Of a stretch of 64,000 bases of DNA, positions 44,890 through 56,151 are shown piece after piece. Position 1 is the first letter of the stretch. Every line of letters begins with the position of its first letter. A model generated the notes under the pieces. The model saw only the letters and a list, made by a program, of their open reading frames with translations. It ran no database searches and was not told the DNA's origin. The DNA comes from Rhodoplanes sp963712435 (GTDB lineage Bacteria; Pseudomonadota; Alphaproteobacteria; Rhizobiales; Xanthobacteraceae), in NCBI GenBank assembly GCA_963712435.1, contig CAVQIB010000003.1:1-64000 (forward strand), read 5' to 3'. The position numbers were made by a program, and so were the translations under genes.

Positions 44890-46990
44890 CTATTGCAGGC
44901 GCACGAGCACGCTGTCGGTTGCGCCCGTCGCATCGATCACCGTCAGGCGCACGAAGCCCGATCCGTCCGGCGCGACCAACACGGTCTGGCGGTCGCGCAG
45001 CGTCGCCCGGGCACGCCGTTGACCAGCACCGTGACCGGGAGCCGGCCGCCGGCGATCTTCAGCGCGATCGCGGCCGGCGCGTCGCTCTCGCCGCGTCGCC
45101 ATGTCGAGCCGCGCGCCGTTCGGCGGGAACATGATGCGCAGCGGCGGGTCGGCGCCTTCGGTCGGCAGGCCGCTCGGCCGGAAGCCGCTGCAGCGGCGGC
45201 GGCAGCTTGCCGTTGGTGGCGAAGACCACGCCCTTCGGCGCCGGCGGCAGCGGCGCGAGCGGCTTGCCGAGCCGCGCGAAGGCGTCGAACAGGATCGGCG
45301 CCGCCGCGGTGCGCCCGATCAGTCCCGGCACCGGCGCGCCGTCGGGCCGGCCGACCCAGACGCCGATCGTGCGCTTGCCGTCGAAGCCGACCGCCCAGGC
45401 GTCGCGATAGCCGTAGGACGTGCCGGTCTTGAAGGCGATGCGCCCGCCGGCCGCGTTGTCCGGCGGCGGCGCGCCGATCAGCACGTTGCCGACATACCAG
45501 GCGGCGACCGGATCGATCAGGCGCAGCGGCGTCCAGATCACCCTGCTCTGTCAGGCTGGATCCGGCTTCACCGGGGCAGGCGATCCATCGCGCGGGGCGA
45601 TCGCAGCCGCTCCGTCAGCGGGACGGTCGTGCCGAGCCGCGCGAGCCCGGCATAGAGCCTGCACCAGGTCGGCGAGCGTGACGCCGACGCCGCCGAGCCC
45701 CATGGCGAGGCCCGGCGCTTCGCCCGTCGGCAGCACCAGCGCGCACGCCCGCCTGCGCGAGCCGCGCGCTGAGCCGGCTCGGCGCCGACCTTGTCGAGCA
45801 CGCGCAACGGCCGGCACGTTGAGCGAGAGCTGCAGCGCGCGGCGCACCGACACCGTGCCCTGGAAGGTCAGGTCGAAGTTCTCCGGCGCATAGGCGCCGT
45901 AGCGCATCGGCCGGTCGTCGATCAGCGTCTCCGGATGGATGAGCCCGTCCTCGAAGCCGAGCCCATAGATGAACGGCTTCAGCGTCGAGCCGGGCGAGCG
46001 CAGGGCCTTCGTCATGTCGACCTGGCCGGCGCGGCGCTCGTCGAAATAGTCGGCGGAGGCGACGCGCGCGAGCACCTCGCCGGTCGCATGATCGACCGCG
46101 AGGATGGCGACCGAGATGTCCGGGCCGAGCGCGCGGGCGCGCTCGCGCGCGAGCTCTTCGAGGCTCGCCTGCCAGGCGGCATCGATGCGTCAGGCGATGG
46201 GCGGACGCTCGGGCGCCTCGGCCACGGCGCGGTCGGCGGCGTGCGGCGCCAGCATCGGCATCGGCCGGCGCGCGCGCGGCGACCGGCTCGGCCTTGGCGC
46301 GGGCGACCTCGCCGGCGGTCGATCGCCCCGGCGGCGGCGATGCGGTCGAGCACGCGGTCGCGCGCGGCGTGCGCGGCGGCGGCGGAAGCGGTCCGGCCGG
46401 CGCGCTTCGGGCGACTGCGGCAGCGCGACCAGCAGCGCCGCCTCGCCCAGCGTGAGCCGTCGCGGCTCCTTGCCGAAATAGGCGAGCGAGGCGGCGCGAA
46501 TGCCTTCGAGATTGCCGCCATAGGGCGCGAGGCTCAGATAGAGCGCGAGGATCTCGTCCTTGCTGAGCGCTCGCTCGAGCTGGATCGCCCGCACGATCTG
46601 CCGCAGCTTGGCGGCAAAGCGTGCGCTCGCCGCGCGGCTCCAGCAGACGCGCGACCTGCATGGTCAGGGTCGAGCCGCCGGACACGATGCGGCCATGCGA
46701 TGCGAACTGCGCCGCCGCGCGCGCGAGCGCCGGCGGATCGACGCCGCGGTGGGTCGGGAAGCGCCGGTCCTCGTAGGCGAGCAGCAGATCGAAGAAGCGC
46801 GGATCGACGCCTCCGGCCGCACGGGCAGCCGCCAGCGGCCGTCCGCCGTCGCATAGGGGCGCAGCAGCTTCCCGTCGCGGTCGACCACCACGGTGGAGAA
46901 GGCGAGCCCCTCGCCGACCGGCGCAGGCCCGAGCGACGCGATCCACAGCGCGGCGGCGGAGCCGAGACCACGCAAGCCGCATCACGGACG
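44890..46990 (-). CDS. pbpC: Penicillin-binding protein 1C, heavily frameshifted
   Basis: Bifunctional peptidoglycan glycosyltransferase/transpeptidase. N-terminal fragments: LGSAAALWIASLGPAPVGEG, TVVVDRDGKLLRPYATADGR WRLP, DPRFFDLLLAYEDRRFPTHR GVDPPALARAAAQ (GT51 motif), IVSGGSTLTMQVARLLEP. Transpeptidase: LRSPGSTLKPFIYGLGFEDG (SxxK), LQLSLNVPAV (SxN) and IAFKTGTSYGYRDAWAVGFD (KTG). The end is the PBP1C C-terminal domain (LTVIDATGATDSVLVRLQ). The start lies near 46985-47035 and cannot be fixed. A dozen or so indels. It lies directly downstream of the alpha-2-macroglobulin gene, the conserved yfhM-pbpC pairing. Confidence 0.9.
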
Positions 46991-47197
46991 CAAGCAGCGC
47001 GATCGCCGACGTAAACCGCTCGCGGCGGAGAGGTCGGATGCGCCGCGCAGCGCGGCTCGTGAGGCGAGTTCGCCTCGTGACTGCCCGAGAGCCTCACCGA
47101 CTTCGCCGGCGAGGGGGGATGAGCGAGCGCCGCGAACGAGGCGGGTGAAAGTCTCGCTCACGAGCACCGGCTCACCTGGCCGGCCTTCGGCCGTGCC

Positions 47198-47220
47198 ACC
47201 CTCTCCCTCGAGCGGAGAGG
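47198..47220. repeat. GC-rich hairpin element between the macroglobulin and pbpC genes
   Basis: CCCTCTCC-CTCGAGC-GGAGAGGG: perfect 8-bp stem. It resembles the cores of the other GC-rich repeats in this window and sits in the roughly 280-base spacer (46991-47273), which otherwise shows only out-of-frame coding-like noise. Confidence 0.5.
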
Positions 47221-47273
47221 GTGAGATGCTGCGCCTCGCTCGCTGCTCACGAACGCATGCACTGTTGCGCATC

Positions 47274-50200
47274 TTACTGCCGGGCGGCCGACACCTCGAT
47301 CGCGCCGGTGCGCGGTGCGGCCGAAGCGGTCGGGGCGGTACATGTCCTCGACGATAGGCCTGCGGCAGCACGTAGCGGCCGGGCGACACGGCGCGCACGA
47401 CATAGGCGACCGTGAACACCGCGGGCGACTCCTTGTTGCGCTCGAAGGCGGCGCTGAAGCGGTCGTCGCGGAACTCGGAGTGACCGGCTCGGCCGCATCC
47501 TCGATCCAGACAGCGTGCCGGTCTCGCCCGACGAGACGAGGCGCGGATTGTCGATCTCGAAGCCGGCCGGCAGATAGTCGGCGACGCAGGACGCGGCCGA
47601 ACTGCGGCTGCGGCTCGGTGATCTTCAGCACCACGACGAAGCGCTGGTTCTGCTTCGCCTTGGTCGCGATCGGCCCGCTCGCCGTCGAGCGTGTAGTAGA
47701 GCCGCTCGATCTTGAAGCCGTTCTCGGCCGCCGGCTCCGGCGTGATCGGCGCGCCGGAGACCGACACCACCGCCTGCACCGGTCGCCTCGCCGGTGTTGG
47801 TGATCCGTCAACGGGCCCGCCTGCAATTCGCTCGGCCGCCAGGCTGCGGTAGAGCGGGCCCTGGCGCGGCTCGCCGGCGACGTCGAGCGAGACGCCGCGT
47901 TTCCTTGGCGAGCGCGCGCGCGGCGAGCACCATCCAGGCGTTCTCCTGCGTCGAGGTGTAGGACGGCCGCGTTGCGCGCGCCGCTTCGACGCTGCTGCAC
48001 GCGCCGCGGTGATCACCGGCCGCGGCGCGCCGCCCTCGGAGGCGAGCGTCACCAGGGCGGCGGCGTCGCGCAGCGTCGAGCCGTAGTCGGCGCGGCCGAT
48101 ACTCGAGCGTCGGCGGCGGCGTGATCGCCTGCGACCGCGGCGGCATAGACGCGCTCGGCGCGCACGCGGTCGCCCAGCATGCGCGAGCGCCGCGGCGATC
48201 TGCGCCTTGGCGATCGGCGTTGCCGACGTCGGCGAGCTTGGTGTCGGCGAGGTAGCGCAGGTCGCCGATCGGCGCCGACGCCGTTGCGCGCCAGCACGTA
48301 GAGCGCATAGGCGAGGTCGCGCGCCGCCGTCCTTGCCCGGCTCCGGCGCGTTGCCGACGAAGTTGCGCAGCCGGTCGAGCGCCAGCTTGAAGGCCGTGTC
48401 CGGCACCGCGAAGCCGCGCTCGCGCGCCCGCGTCAGGAAGTCGGTGACGTAGGCGTCGAGCCAGGCGTCGTCGCCGCCGACCGACCACAGGCCGAACGAG
48501 CCGTTCGAGCCCTGCCGCGCCAGCAGGCGCTCGATGGCGTCGCGGATGCGCTGATCGACGCCGGCGTCGAGCGCCAGCTGCGCCTCGGCCGCCAGCTCGT
48601 TGACGTAGAGCAGCGGCAGCGCGCGGCTGGTGATCTGCTCGGAGCAGCCGAACGGATAGCGGTCGAGCGCCTTGAGCAGCGTCGCGACGTCGAGCGCGGT
48701 CGAGGGACCGACCGACAGCGCGACCGCGCCGGTGCCGGGCACGAGATCGGCGAACAGGTCGCTCGACAGCGTCAGGCTCTCGCCCTTGGCGATCGGCTTG
48801 CACCGTGCGGCGCGTGAGAATCTGCGTCGCCGGCTTGCACGTCGAGCGCGATAGCTGCGCTCGAGCGCGAAATTCGCCGGTCCGGCGATGCGGACCTTGA
48901 CGCTTGCCGACGCCGGCCGCATTCGCCGTCACCGGCAGCGTGAGCGCGGTCGCGCTGCTTCGCCGCGAGCCGCAGCGTCTGCGCCGCGCCGGCGGCGATC
49001 GGCGACCGGCCCGTCCGCGCTCGACGGTGATGCGATAGTCGCCGGCCGCGCCTTCGACATTGTCGAGCTCGAGCTGCATGGTGCCGCGATCGCCGGTGAG
49101 CAGGAAGCGCGGCAGCGTCGCGGTCAGCACGACCGGATCGCGCACGATCACGTCGCCCTGGCGCGTGCCGACCTTGTCCTTCGACCAGGCCACCGCCATC
49201 ACGCGCACGGTGCCGGCGAAGGCCGGAATGTCGAAGGCGACCTCGGCCGTGCCGTCGCGGCCCGACCGTGACGATGCCGGAATAGAGCGCGAGCGGCGCC
49301 TGGGTCGGCGGGCTGCCCTGCAAGTTCGGCCGCCGCCGATCGCCGCCGGTGCGGATCTGGCCGCGCGTGCCCTGCATGCCGTCGATCAGCTGGCCGTAGA
49401 GATCGCGGACCTCGGCCGAGAGCTGGCGCTGGCCGAGATAATAGTCGTCCGGCGCCGGCGGCTTGTAGTTGGTGAGATTGAGAATGCCGACATCGACGGC
49501 GGCGACGACGATGCGCGCCTCCTCGCCGGCGAGCCCGTCGATCTTGACCGGCACGCGCAGCGTCGTGTTCGGCCGCATGAGTTGCGGCAGCCTGCATGTC
49601 GAGCGCCAGCGTCTTGGCCGCTGCGGTCGATCGAGAACCACTGCACGCCGATGGCGCGGCCCGGCATGCGCTCGCCGCGCGTCGAGCGGACGCCGCAGCG
49701 TCGCGACCACATAGGCGCCGTTGCCCCAGTCGCGTCCGACCGGGATGCGGACCTGGTCGAGCGCCCGGCTGCACGTCCTGCGTCACCGTCGTGACGAGCC
49801 GGTCGCCGATCACGGACACGCGCAGCTTTCCCGCGGTGCGCGCGGTCACCGCGACCGTCATCGTGTCGCCCGCCCGGTACTCCGCCTTGTCGAGCGCGAT
49901 TTCCAGCAGGTCGGGCGTGTCGGCGCTCGCCTCGGCGTAGAAGCCGGCGTCGAACGTGACCGAGGTCAGAAGCGCCGTCCGGCTCGCCGGTCGAGACTTC
50001 GAGCCGGTAGCGGCCCCACTTCACCGGCACGGCGATGCGGCCGGGCTTGTCGGCCGCGACATCGATCGGTGCCGTCGGCGATGCGCCGCGTCGACTTGAT
50101 CGGCTCGTAGTTCCACGGGCCGTCCTGCCGGTACCACTGGTAGCGGCTCTCGACCTTGAGCAGTTCGTAGCGCAGCCCGCTGCGCGCGAGCGGCTTGCCG

Positions 50201-52538
50201 TCGGGCGCGGCCACGACCACGTCGAAATCGGCGGTGTCGCCCTCGCCGAGCGAGCGGCCGGAGAACAGCGGCTTGACGCCGATCATCGGGCCGGTCGGCG
50301 CGACCGGCAGCGTCAGCTTGCGCTCGACCGCGCGGCCGCCCGCCTCCGCCATGCGCACGGTGATCTGCGCCTCCAGCGGACGCGTCGTCTCCGGCATCTT
50401 GTCGAGCGCGACCGGGAACGTGGCCTTGCCCTTCGTCGTCGGTCTGCGGCAGATCGTCGAGCGGCTGCTGGGCGGACGGCGTCTCGCCATCCTCGTCGTC
50501 GCCGGCGACGCCGAACCGGTAGCCGGCAAAGCCGGGGCGCTCCTTGCGCCGCCTTGACCGTGACCTCGCCTTCGAGTTCGAGGTCCGCGGCCGGCGCGCC
50601 GTAGAGAAAGCGGCCGTCGACGGCGAGCTCGACCGGGGTCGACTTGCCGATGCCGGTCGCCTTGCTCGCAAGGTCGAACTCGATCCGGTCCGGCACATAG
50701 TCCTCGACCAGGAAGGTCGGTCTCGCCGATCGGCGGCCGCTTCGGATCGGTATAGGCGCGCACGCGCCAGGTGCCGGTCGAGCGCGGTGCTGGCGATCGG
50801 CACGTCGAGGCTGCGTCCGCCGAGGCCCTGGTCGGCGACCACCGCGCGGCGATACTCGACGCCGTCCGGCCGCTCGACCACCACGTCAGCGGCACGCCGA
50901 GCGCGGCGATGCCGTCGCCGTCGCGCAGCAGCGCCGTGACATGCACGGTCTCGCCGGTGCGGTAGACGCCGCGCTCGGTGTAGACGAAGGCGTCGAGGCC
51001 GGCCGGCGCCGCGCGGCCCGTCACGCCGCGGTCGGACAGATCGAAGGCGGGCGACTTCAGGCTGAGAAAGGCGTAGTCGCGCCTGCGGCGTCGGACGCGA
51101 TGATCAAAGCGGGCGCAAGACCGCCCTCGCCGCGCGCAAGCCCGGCCTCGAACGCGACATGCCCGTCGGCGTCGGTCTGCCGCGTCGCCAGCACTTCGTT
51201 GTTGCGCGCGATCAGCCGCACCTCGGTCTGCGGCTTCGGCGCGGCGCTCGCGAGCGAATGGACGAACACGTGGATGCCGTCGCCGCCGGAATAGGCGGAC
51301 AGGCCGAGATCGGAGACGATGAACCATTGGGTCGCGAGCGCGCCATAGTCGTCCGTGCTCGTTCCCTTCGGCTCGGCCGTCATCACGTAGACGCCGGGCG
51401 TGAGATCGCCGACCGCCTGGTCGACCGGAAACGCGGTCGTCACCTCGGCATTGAGCGGGGATTCGACGGCCAGTTCGCCGTTCCACACCTCGTGCCGCGC
51501 GCTTGCGCGATGCGCTCGACATCGTAGCGGTCGAGATTGCGCTGGAAATCGTCGCCGAGCACGGTGTCGATCAGGTTGCGGTCGCCGATGCGGTAGATCG
51601 CGACCGTGACCGCCGGCGTGTTGACGCTGACCACCGGAATGCCGCGCTGGCCGGTGCGCGGCAGCACATAGGCCTTGCCGGAGAAGCGCACGAACGGCTT
51701 GCGGTCGCGCACATAGATGTTGAAGTCGGCCGATTTCGCGAGCGTCTCCTGCACGGTCGACGGCAGGCCGGCGCGCAGCGTGATCGTGTAGCGCTCGCCG
51801 TGCTTGAGGCCTTCGACGCAGAGCTGCTTGTCGTCGGCCGACAGCGCCGGCTTGTCCTGCCCGGCGACCGCGACGAACGGCGAGAAGTCGGTGCGTCGGC
51901 CGGGCAGCGCTTCGGAGAACTGGAAGCAGGCGCGCGGCGACGCCGCATCCGAATCGACGGAGTAGTCGAGCAGGCGGAAGCCGTGATCGGCGCGCATCTG
52001 CTCATAGGCCGCCGCGCAGGTCGGCGACCTCGCGCAGTTCGAGCGACGAGCCGCAGCGCGTCGAGCGCCGGGCGCCACAGTTCGCGGTCGGCGAAGGTCC
52101 GGCCGATCAGCACGAGCGCGTCGGCCTCCTCGCCGCTGTTGCCGGCGCGCTGATAGGCGATGTAGGCGGCGGTGGTCGGCGCGCTCGAGCAGCGCGGTGC
52201 GCTCGCGCTCGTCTGGCGTGCGGATCTGCAGGATCGCGCGGGCGAGGCGCAGCCAGTTGGCGGACTCGTCGGGGGCGACCGCGACGATCTGCCCGAGCAG
52301 CTGCATGCCGGCGCGGACGTCGTTGCGCTGGAACGCCGGCATCGGCCTCGCGGCGCAGCGCCGCCACCGGCTTGGCCACCGGCCCGGCGTCGTTCTTGAT
52401 CTGCGCCTCGAGCTTGATCGCGCTGTCGGCGAGATCGTCGCGCTGAAACGCTTTGTCGGCGGCGTAAGCTGGAACGATCGCAATGAATGAAAGCGATATC
52501 AGCGCGGCCAGGAAGCCGGCGCGCAGGCGGGCGAGCAT
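47274..52538 (-). CDS. Bacterial alpha-2-macroglobulin, heavily frameshifted
   Basis: Giant periplasmic protease trap thought to guard the cell wall when it is breached. The N-terminus MLARLRAGFLAALISLSFIA IVPAYA is a signal peptide without a lipobox Cys. Readable family segments: KPFVRFSGKAYVLPRTGQRG IPVVSVNTPAV, HVFVHSLASAAPKPQTEVRL, GLDAFVYTERGVYRTGETVH VTALLRD (MG2), EILNLTNYKPPAPDDYYLGQ-like, and the thioester motif YPFGCSEQITSRALPLLYVN (GCSEQ at 48635-48649). It ends GAIEVSAARQ. Span about 1755 codons, close to YfhM (about 1650). More than twenty indels. Upstream of pbpC on the same strand. Confidence 0.92.
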
Positions 52539-52550
52539 CGAAACCTCCAT

Positions 52551-52854
52551 CCCGGACTAGGCCGGGGCCGACCCGCCCCCGGCCAATGAGTCATAGCAAA
52601 ATCGTGTCGGACTCGTGACGGCGAGATGGCGCACGACCCCTCCTGTTGGTCTATCGCGCCCGCGGCCCGGTTCAGGCGGCGCCTCGCCCGCCGCCCGCCC
52701 CGCGCCTGCGCCGATTTCACGGCTTTGAGGCTGGCGCGGCTGAGGGTACACTGCCGCCGCGCTGCGTCGCATCGCCCCGGGGGCGATCGGTTCGGGACAC
52801 GACAGGGGGAGCCGGGCGCGGCCTCGCCTGCGGTCGAAACCAGGCGGGGAAACA
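52551..52854. other. Divergent promoter region, about 300 bases
   Basis: Between the macroglobulin gene (minus) and the radical SAM gene (plus). No recognised operator or RNA. GACAGGGGGAG (about 52800) and GGCGGGGAAACA just before the ATG at 52855 may serve in ribosome binding. Confidence 0.3.
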
Positions 52855-54597
52855 ATGGCAAGCAGATTCAAGGCCATCCTGATCAAGCCGTCGCACTACG
52901 ACGCGGACGGCTACGTGATCCAGTGGTGGCGCTCGACCATCCCTTCCAACAGCCTAGCCAGCGTGCACGGCCTGATTTCCGAATGCGCCGCAGCAAGGAC
53001 GCTCGGTCCGGACGTGGACATCGAGATCGAGGCCTATGACGAGTGCAACACCGTCATCGACATCAAGGGCATTACCCGCAAGATTCGCGAGGCGGGAGGC
53101 GGATTTGTCGGCCTGATCGGGGTGCAGTCGAACCAGTTCCCGCGCGCGCTCGACATCGCGCGCCAGTTCCGCGCCGCGGGAATTCCGGTCACCATCGGCG
53201 GGTTCCATGTCAGCGGATGCCTCGCCATGCTGCCCGGAGCTGCCGCCCGACATCAAGGAGGCGCTCGATCTCGGCATCACGCTCTATGCCGGCGAAGCCG
53301 AGGGCCGCATGGACGTGTTCCTGCGCGACATGGCGGCGGGGACGCCGAAGCCCATCTACAACTACATGGACGACCTGCCGGAAATGGCGCAGGCCACCTA
53401 TCCGATCCTGCCGCGCGAGACGGTCGCCCGCATCGCCGGCCATTATACGAGCTTCGACGCCGGCCGCGGCTGCCCGTTCCAGTGCAGCTTCTGCACCATC
53501 ATCAATGTGCAGGGCCGCAAGTCGCGCTACCGCACGGCGGACGATGTCGAAGGCATCGTGCGCGCCAATGCGGCGCAGAACATCACCCGCTTCTTCATCA
53601 CCGACGACAATTTCGCCCGCAACAAGAACTGGGAGCCGATCCTCGACCGGCTGATCGAGCTGCGCGAGAAGGACGGCTTCCGCATCCGGCTGATGCTGCA
53701 GGTCGACACGCTGTGCCACCGCATCCCGGGATTCATCGAGAAGGCGGCGCGCGCCGGCTGCACCGCCGTGTTCATCGGCCTGGAGAACATCAATCCCGAA
53801 TCGCTGATGGGCGCGAAGAAGCGCCAGAACAAGATCTGGGAATATCGCGAGATGTTCCTCGCCTGGCGGCAGGCCAAGGTGATGACCTATGCCGGCTACA
53901 TCCTCGGCTTCCCGACCGATACGCCGGAATCGATCGCCCGCGACATCGAGATCATCAAGAAGGAGCTGCCGGTCGACATTCTGGAGTTCTTCTATCTGAC
54001 GCCGCTGCCGGGTTCGGAAGATCACAAGAACCTGCATCGTGCGCGGGGTCCCGATGGATCCCGACATGAACAAATACGATCTCGAGCACGTCTGCACCGC
54101 GCATCCGCGTCATGTCGAAGGAGACCTGGGAGCGCGTCTATGCCGACGCGTGGGCGCGCTATTATTCCGACGCCCATGTCGAAACCATCATGCGGCGCGC
54201 GATCGCGACCGGGATCAACCGGACGAAGGTCTTCGACTCGATGACGGTGTTCTCGGGCGCCGCGCGCATCGAAGGCGTGCATCCGCTGCAGTTCGGCTTT
54301 GTCCGGCGGAAGATCCGCACGCAGCGGCGCCACGGCCTGCCGGTCGTCAACCCGCTCGTGTTCTATCCGTGGCGCGTCGTCGACTTTTTCACCGTCGGGT
54401 TCAAGTGGTGGCGTCTCATCCGGCGTTACCGCGCCATCATGAAGCGCATCCTCGCCGAGCCGGGCGCCGAGACCTATATCGACGACGCGTTGCGGCCGGT
54501 CACCAGCGGCGCCGCCGGCAATTTCGTCGAGGTGTTCGCCGACCGCATCCCCAACACCTACGGCGCGCCGCCGAAGCATGCGGTCGCCGCGGAGTGA
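52855..54597 (+). CDS. B12-binding-domain radical SAM protein, frameshifted
   Basis: Radical SAM enzyme with N-terminal cobalamin-binding-like domain. It starts MASRFKAILIKPSHYDADGY. The Rossmann-like B12 region includes GFVGLIGVQSNQFPRALDIA and GIPVTIGGFHVSG. After an indel near 53235 it continues GITLYAGEAEGRMDVFLRDM and FDAGRGCPFQCSFCTIINVQ, giving the CxxxCxxC [4Fe-4S] motif (CPFQCSFC, about 53470). Then ITDDNFARNKNWEPILDRLI, AVFIGLENINPESLMGAKKR and GFPTDTPESIARDIEIIKKE. Breaks near 54040 and 54105; the C-terminal part has a hydrophobic stretch (NPLVFYPWRVVDFFTVGFKW W). About 580 codons. Substrate unknown. Confidence 0.85.
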
Positions 54598-54682
54598 ACA
54601 GCCGGTTTAGGTTATGAACCCCTAAACGGGATTCTCCGAACCGCGAGAATCTCGATTCGAGCCTCCGAACCGGAGGATGGAG

Positions 54683-55062
54683 ATGGCGCGCTTTGATCTG
54701 ACGGATTTCGACTGGGCGGTGACAGAGCCTTTGTCGCCCAACAAGCCGCGCGGGGCGCCGCGGGTGGACGACAGGCGGGCTCAATGGTCGCATCGGGCGG
54801 CTGCGAACCGGCGCGCATGCCGGTGGAGCGCTCCGGGTCCGCACACGACTTGCGCTGAACCGCTTCAACCGTTGGCCGTCGCCCGGCGTTGGGAGGATGC
54901 TGAAGGCGGTCTCACACGCTTACGGCGGCGATCTTCAGATGATCGATTCGCGCGATCCGCGCGCACCAGGTCACGCCGCCAACGCCCAAAAAAAGCCGAT
55001 CCCGTTGCATGGGTCGCTCGCGGGGCGGGCTGACCACGAAAATCCACGCTAACACTCGGCTC
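54683..55062 (+). mobile_element. IS5-family (IS427-like) transposase remnant
   Basis: MARFDLTDFDWAVTEPLSPN KPRGAPRVDDRR is the standard opening of IS5-family transposases of the IS427 group. Later, in other frames, LKAVSHAYGGDLQMIDS gives the first catalytic Asp region, and HQVTPPTPKKS and CMGRSRGGLTTKIHA the link to the second half. It stops shortly after 55062 without the second DDE Asp/Glu part. Several frameshifts. A palindrome GATTCTC-N8-GAGAATC sits upstream at about 54632-54653. This is a decayed and truncated element. Confidence 0.7.
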
Positions 55063-55207
55063 TCGACGCCATGCGACCGGCGCCATCGCGCCAGGCTCGA
55101 CCGATCGGCCAGTGCGCACCGGCGGTCGCGCCGCAGCCGCCGACGCTCGAGGCTGCGCTCCGCAGGCGCCGCCGGCAATATGCCTGCGCGGGCCGACGCC
55201 GCCTATG

Positions 55208-55528
55208 TCAGGCCGGACACGGCGCATCGACATGCCCTGGCCGACAGTGCAGCGACTTGGGTGCAAGCTCATAAAGGTCGGCCGGCGCAACCCGGCGGCC
55301 TTTGAACGACTCGCCGAGATCGCGGAGCGCCGGAAGAAGATACTTGATCGCGTTTGCGGTGTAGGGCTCAAGATAGCTGCGCCCCACGATCCCCTCCTCC
55401 GTGTGGAGGTCGATCAGGATGAGCGGCCAATCGGAAATCGTCGCGATGCGTGCGACAACGGGCCGTTTCAGCTTCAGCACGACCGGCCGCGCCGTGAGGC
55501 CTTTGATCGTCAGCGATGGATGATGCAC
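55208..55528 (-). pseudogene. Mandelate racemase/muconate lactonizing enzyme family, N-terminal fragment
   Basis: Enolase-superfamily N-terminal domain only: MHHPSLTIKGLTARPVVLKL KRPVVARIATISDWPLILID LHTEEGIVGRSYLEPYTANA IKYLLPALRDLGESFKGRRV APADLYELAPKSLH. In intact relatives a full catalytic barrel of about 260 residues follows. Here the homology ends near 55245, and the sequence then runs towards the IS5 remnant. The catalytic Lys/Asp/Glu residues are all absent, so it cannot be an enzyme. The start is preceded by AGGAGATGCA, suitable for translation. Confidence 0.75.
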
Positions 55529-55546
55529 TGCATCTCCTCCTGGCCG

Positions 55547-56129
55547 CTACTTCCCTGCTGCGTTTGTCAGGATCGCGGCCATGAACTGCGCCGGGGTCTG
55601 GCCGGCGGCCTCCGCCTGATTGGTCAGGCTGCGGAACACGCCGGGCGGCAGCGGCACATCGGCGATGATCAGCGATCCGGCGGGCATCGTCGCGGCGGTG
55701 AGTGCTCGCAACGTCGCCGCATCGAACCGGCGCATGAGACGCCATTTGTCGGCGGGCGAGACCTGCATGCCCGCCACCACCGGGCAATAGGCCGCGATCA
55801 GCACATTGACGATCTCGTCGCTGGGAATGCCCGGCTTCTCGGTCTGCACCCGGTTGATGAGGCCCTTGATCTCGTTGGCGAGATCGACCTCGTTGCCGGT
55901 CGTCATGCGCTCGATCTGCTTTGCGCCGGCGAGCAGATCGGGCACCGCCCCGGGGCCGGTTTCCGGGCAGTCGAGACCGGCGGCAGACGCGCCCGCCCGG
56001 CGCAAGAACCAGAAGCCCGCTCAGGAGAATCGCGGCCGCAAGCCCCGCCGCGCGCGATGCGATCGCGGCCGGCGGCGCGAGGATAGAGCGCGCGACAGTG
56101 GCGGGGGCCGTGTTCAGGCATTTCGTCAT
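55547..56129 (-). CDS. Hypothetical secreted protein, one frameshift
   Basis: It starts MTKCLNTAPATVARSILAPP at 56129 with a hydrophobic stretch AAGLAAAILLSGLLVLAPGG (signal peptide or anchor). After an indel near 55990 the second frame reads AAGLDCPETGPGAVPDLLAG, then EVDLANEIKGLINRVQTEKP, IVNVLIAAYCPVVAGMQVSP and SLTNQAEAAGQTPAQFMAAI LTNAAGK. Two Cys could pair. No family recognised. About 194 codons. It lies between the truncated enolase-superfamily gene and the phosphatase, all on the minus strand. Confidence 0.55.
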
Positions 56130-56151
56130 GATCCGATCCTTTCGGCGAATG

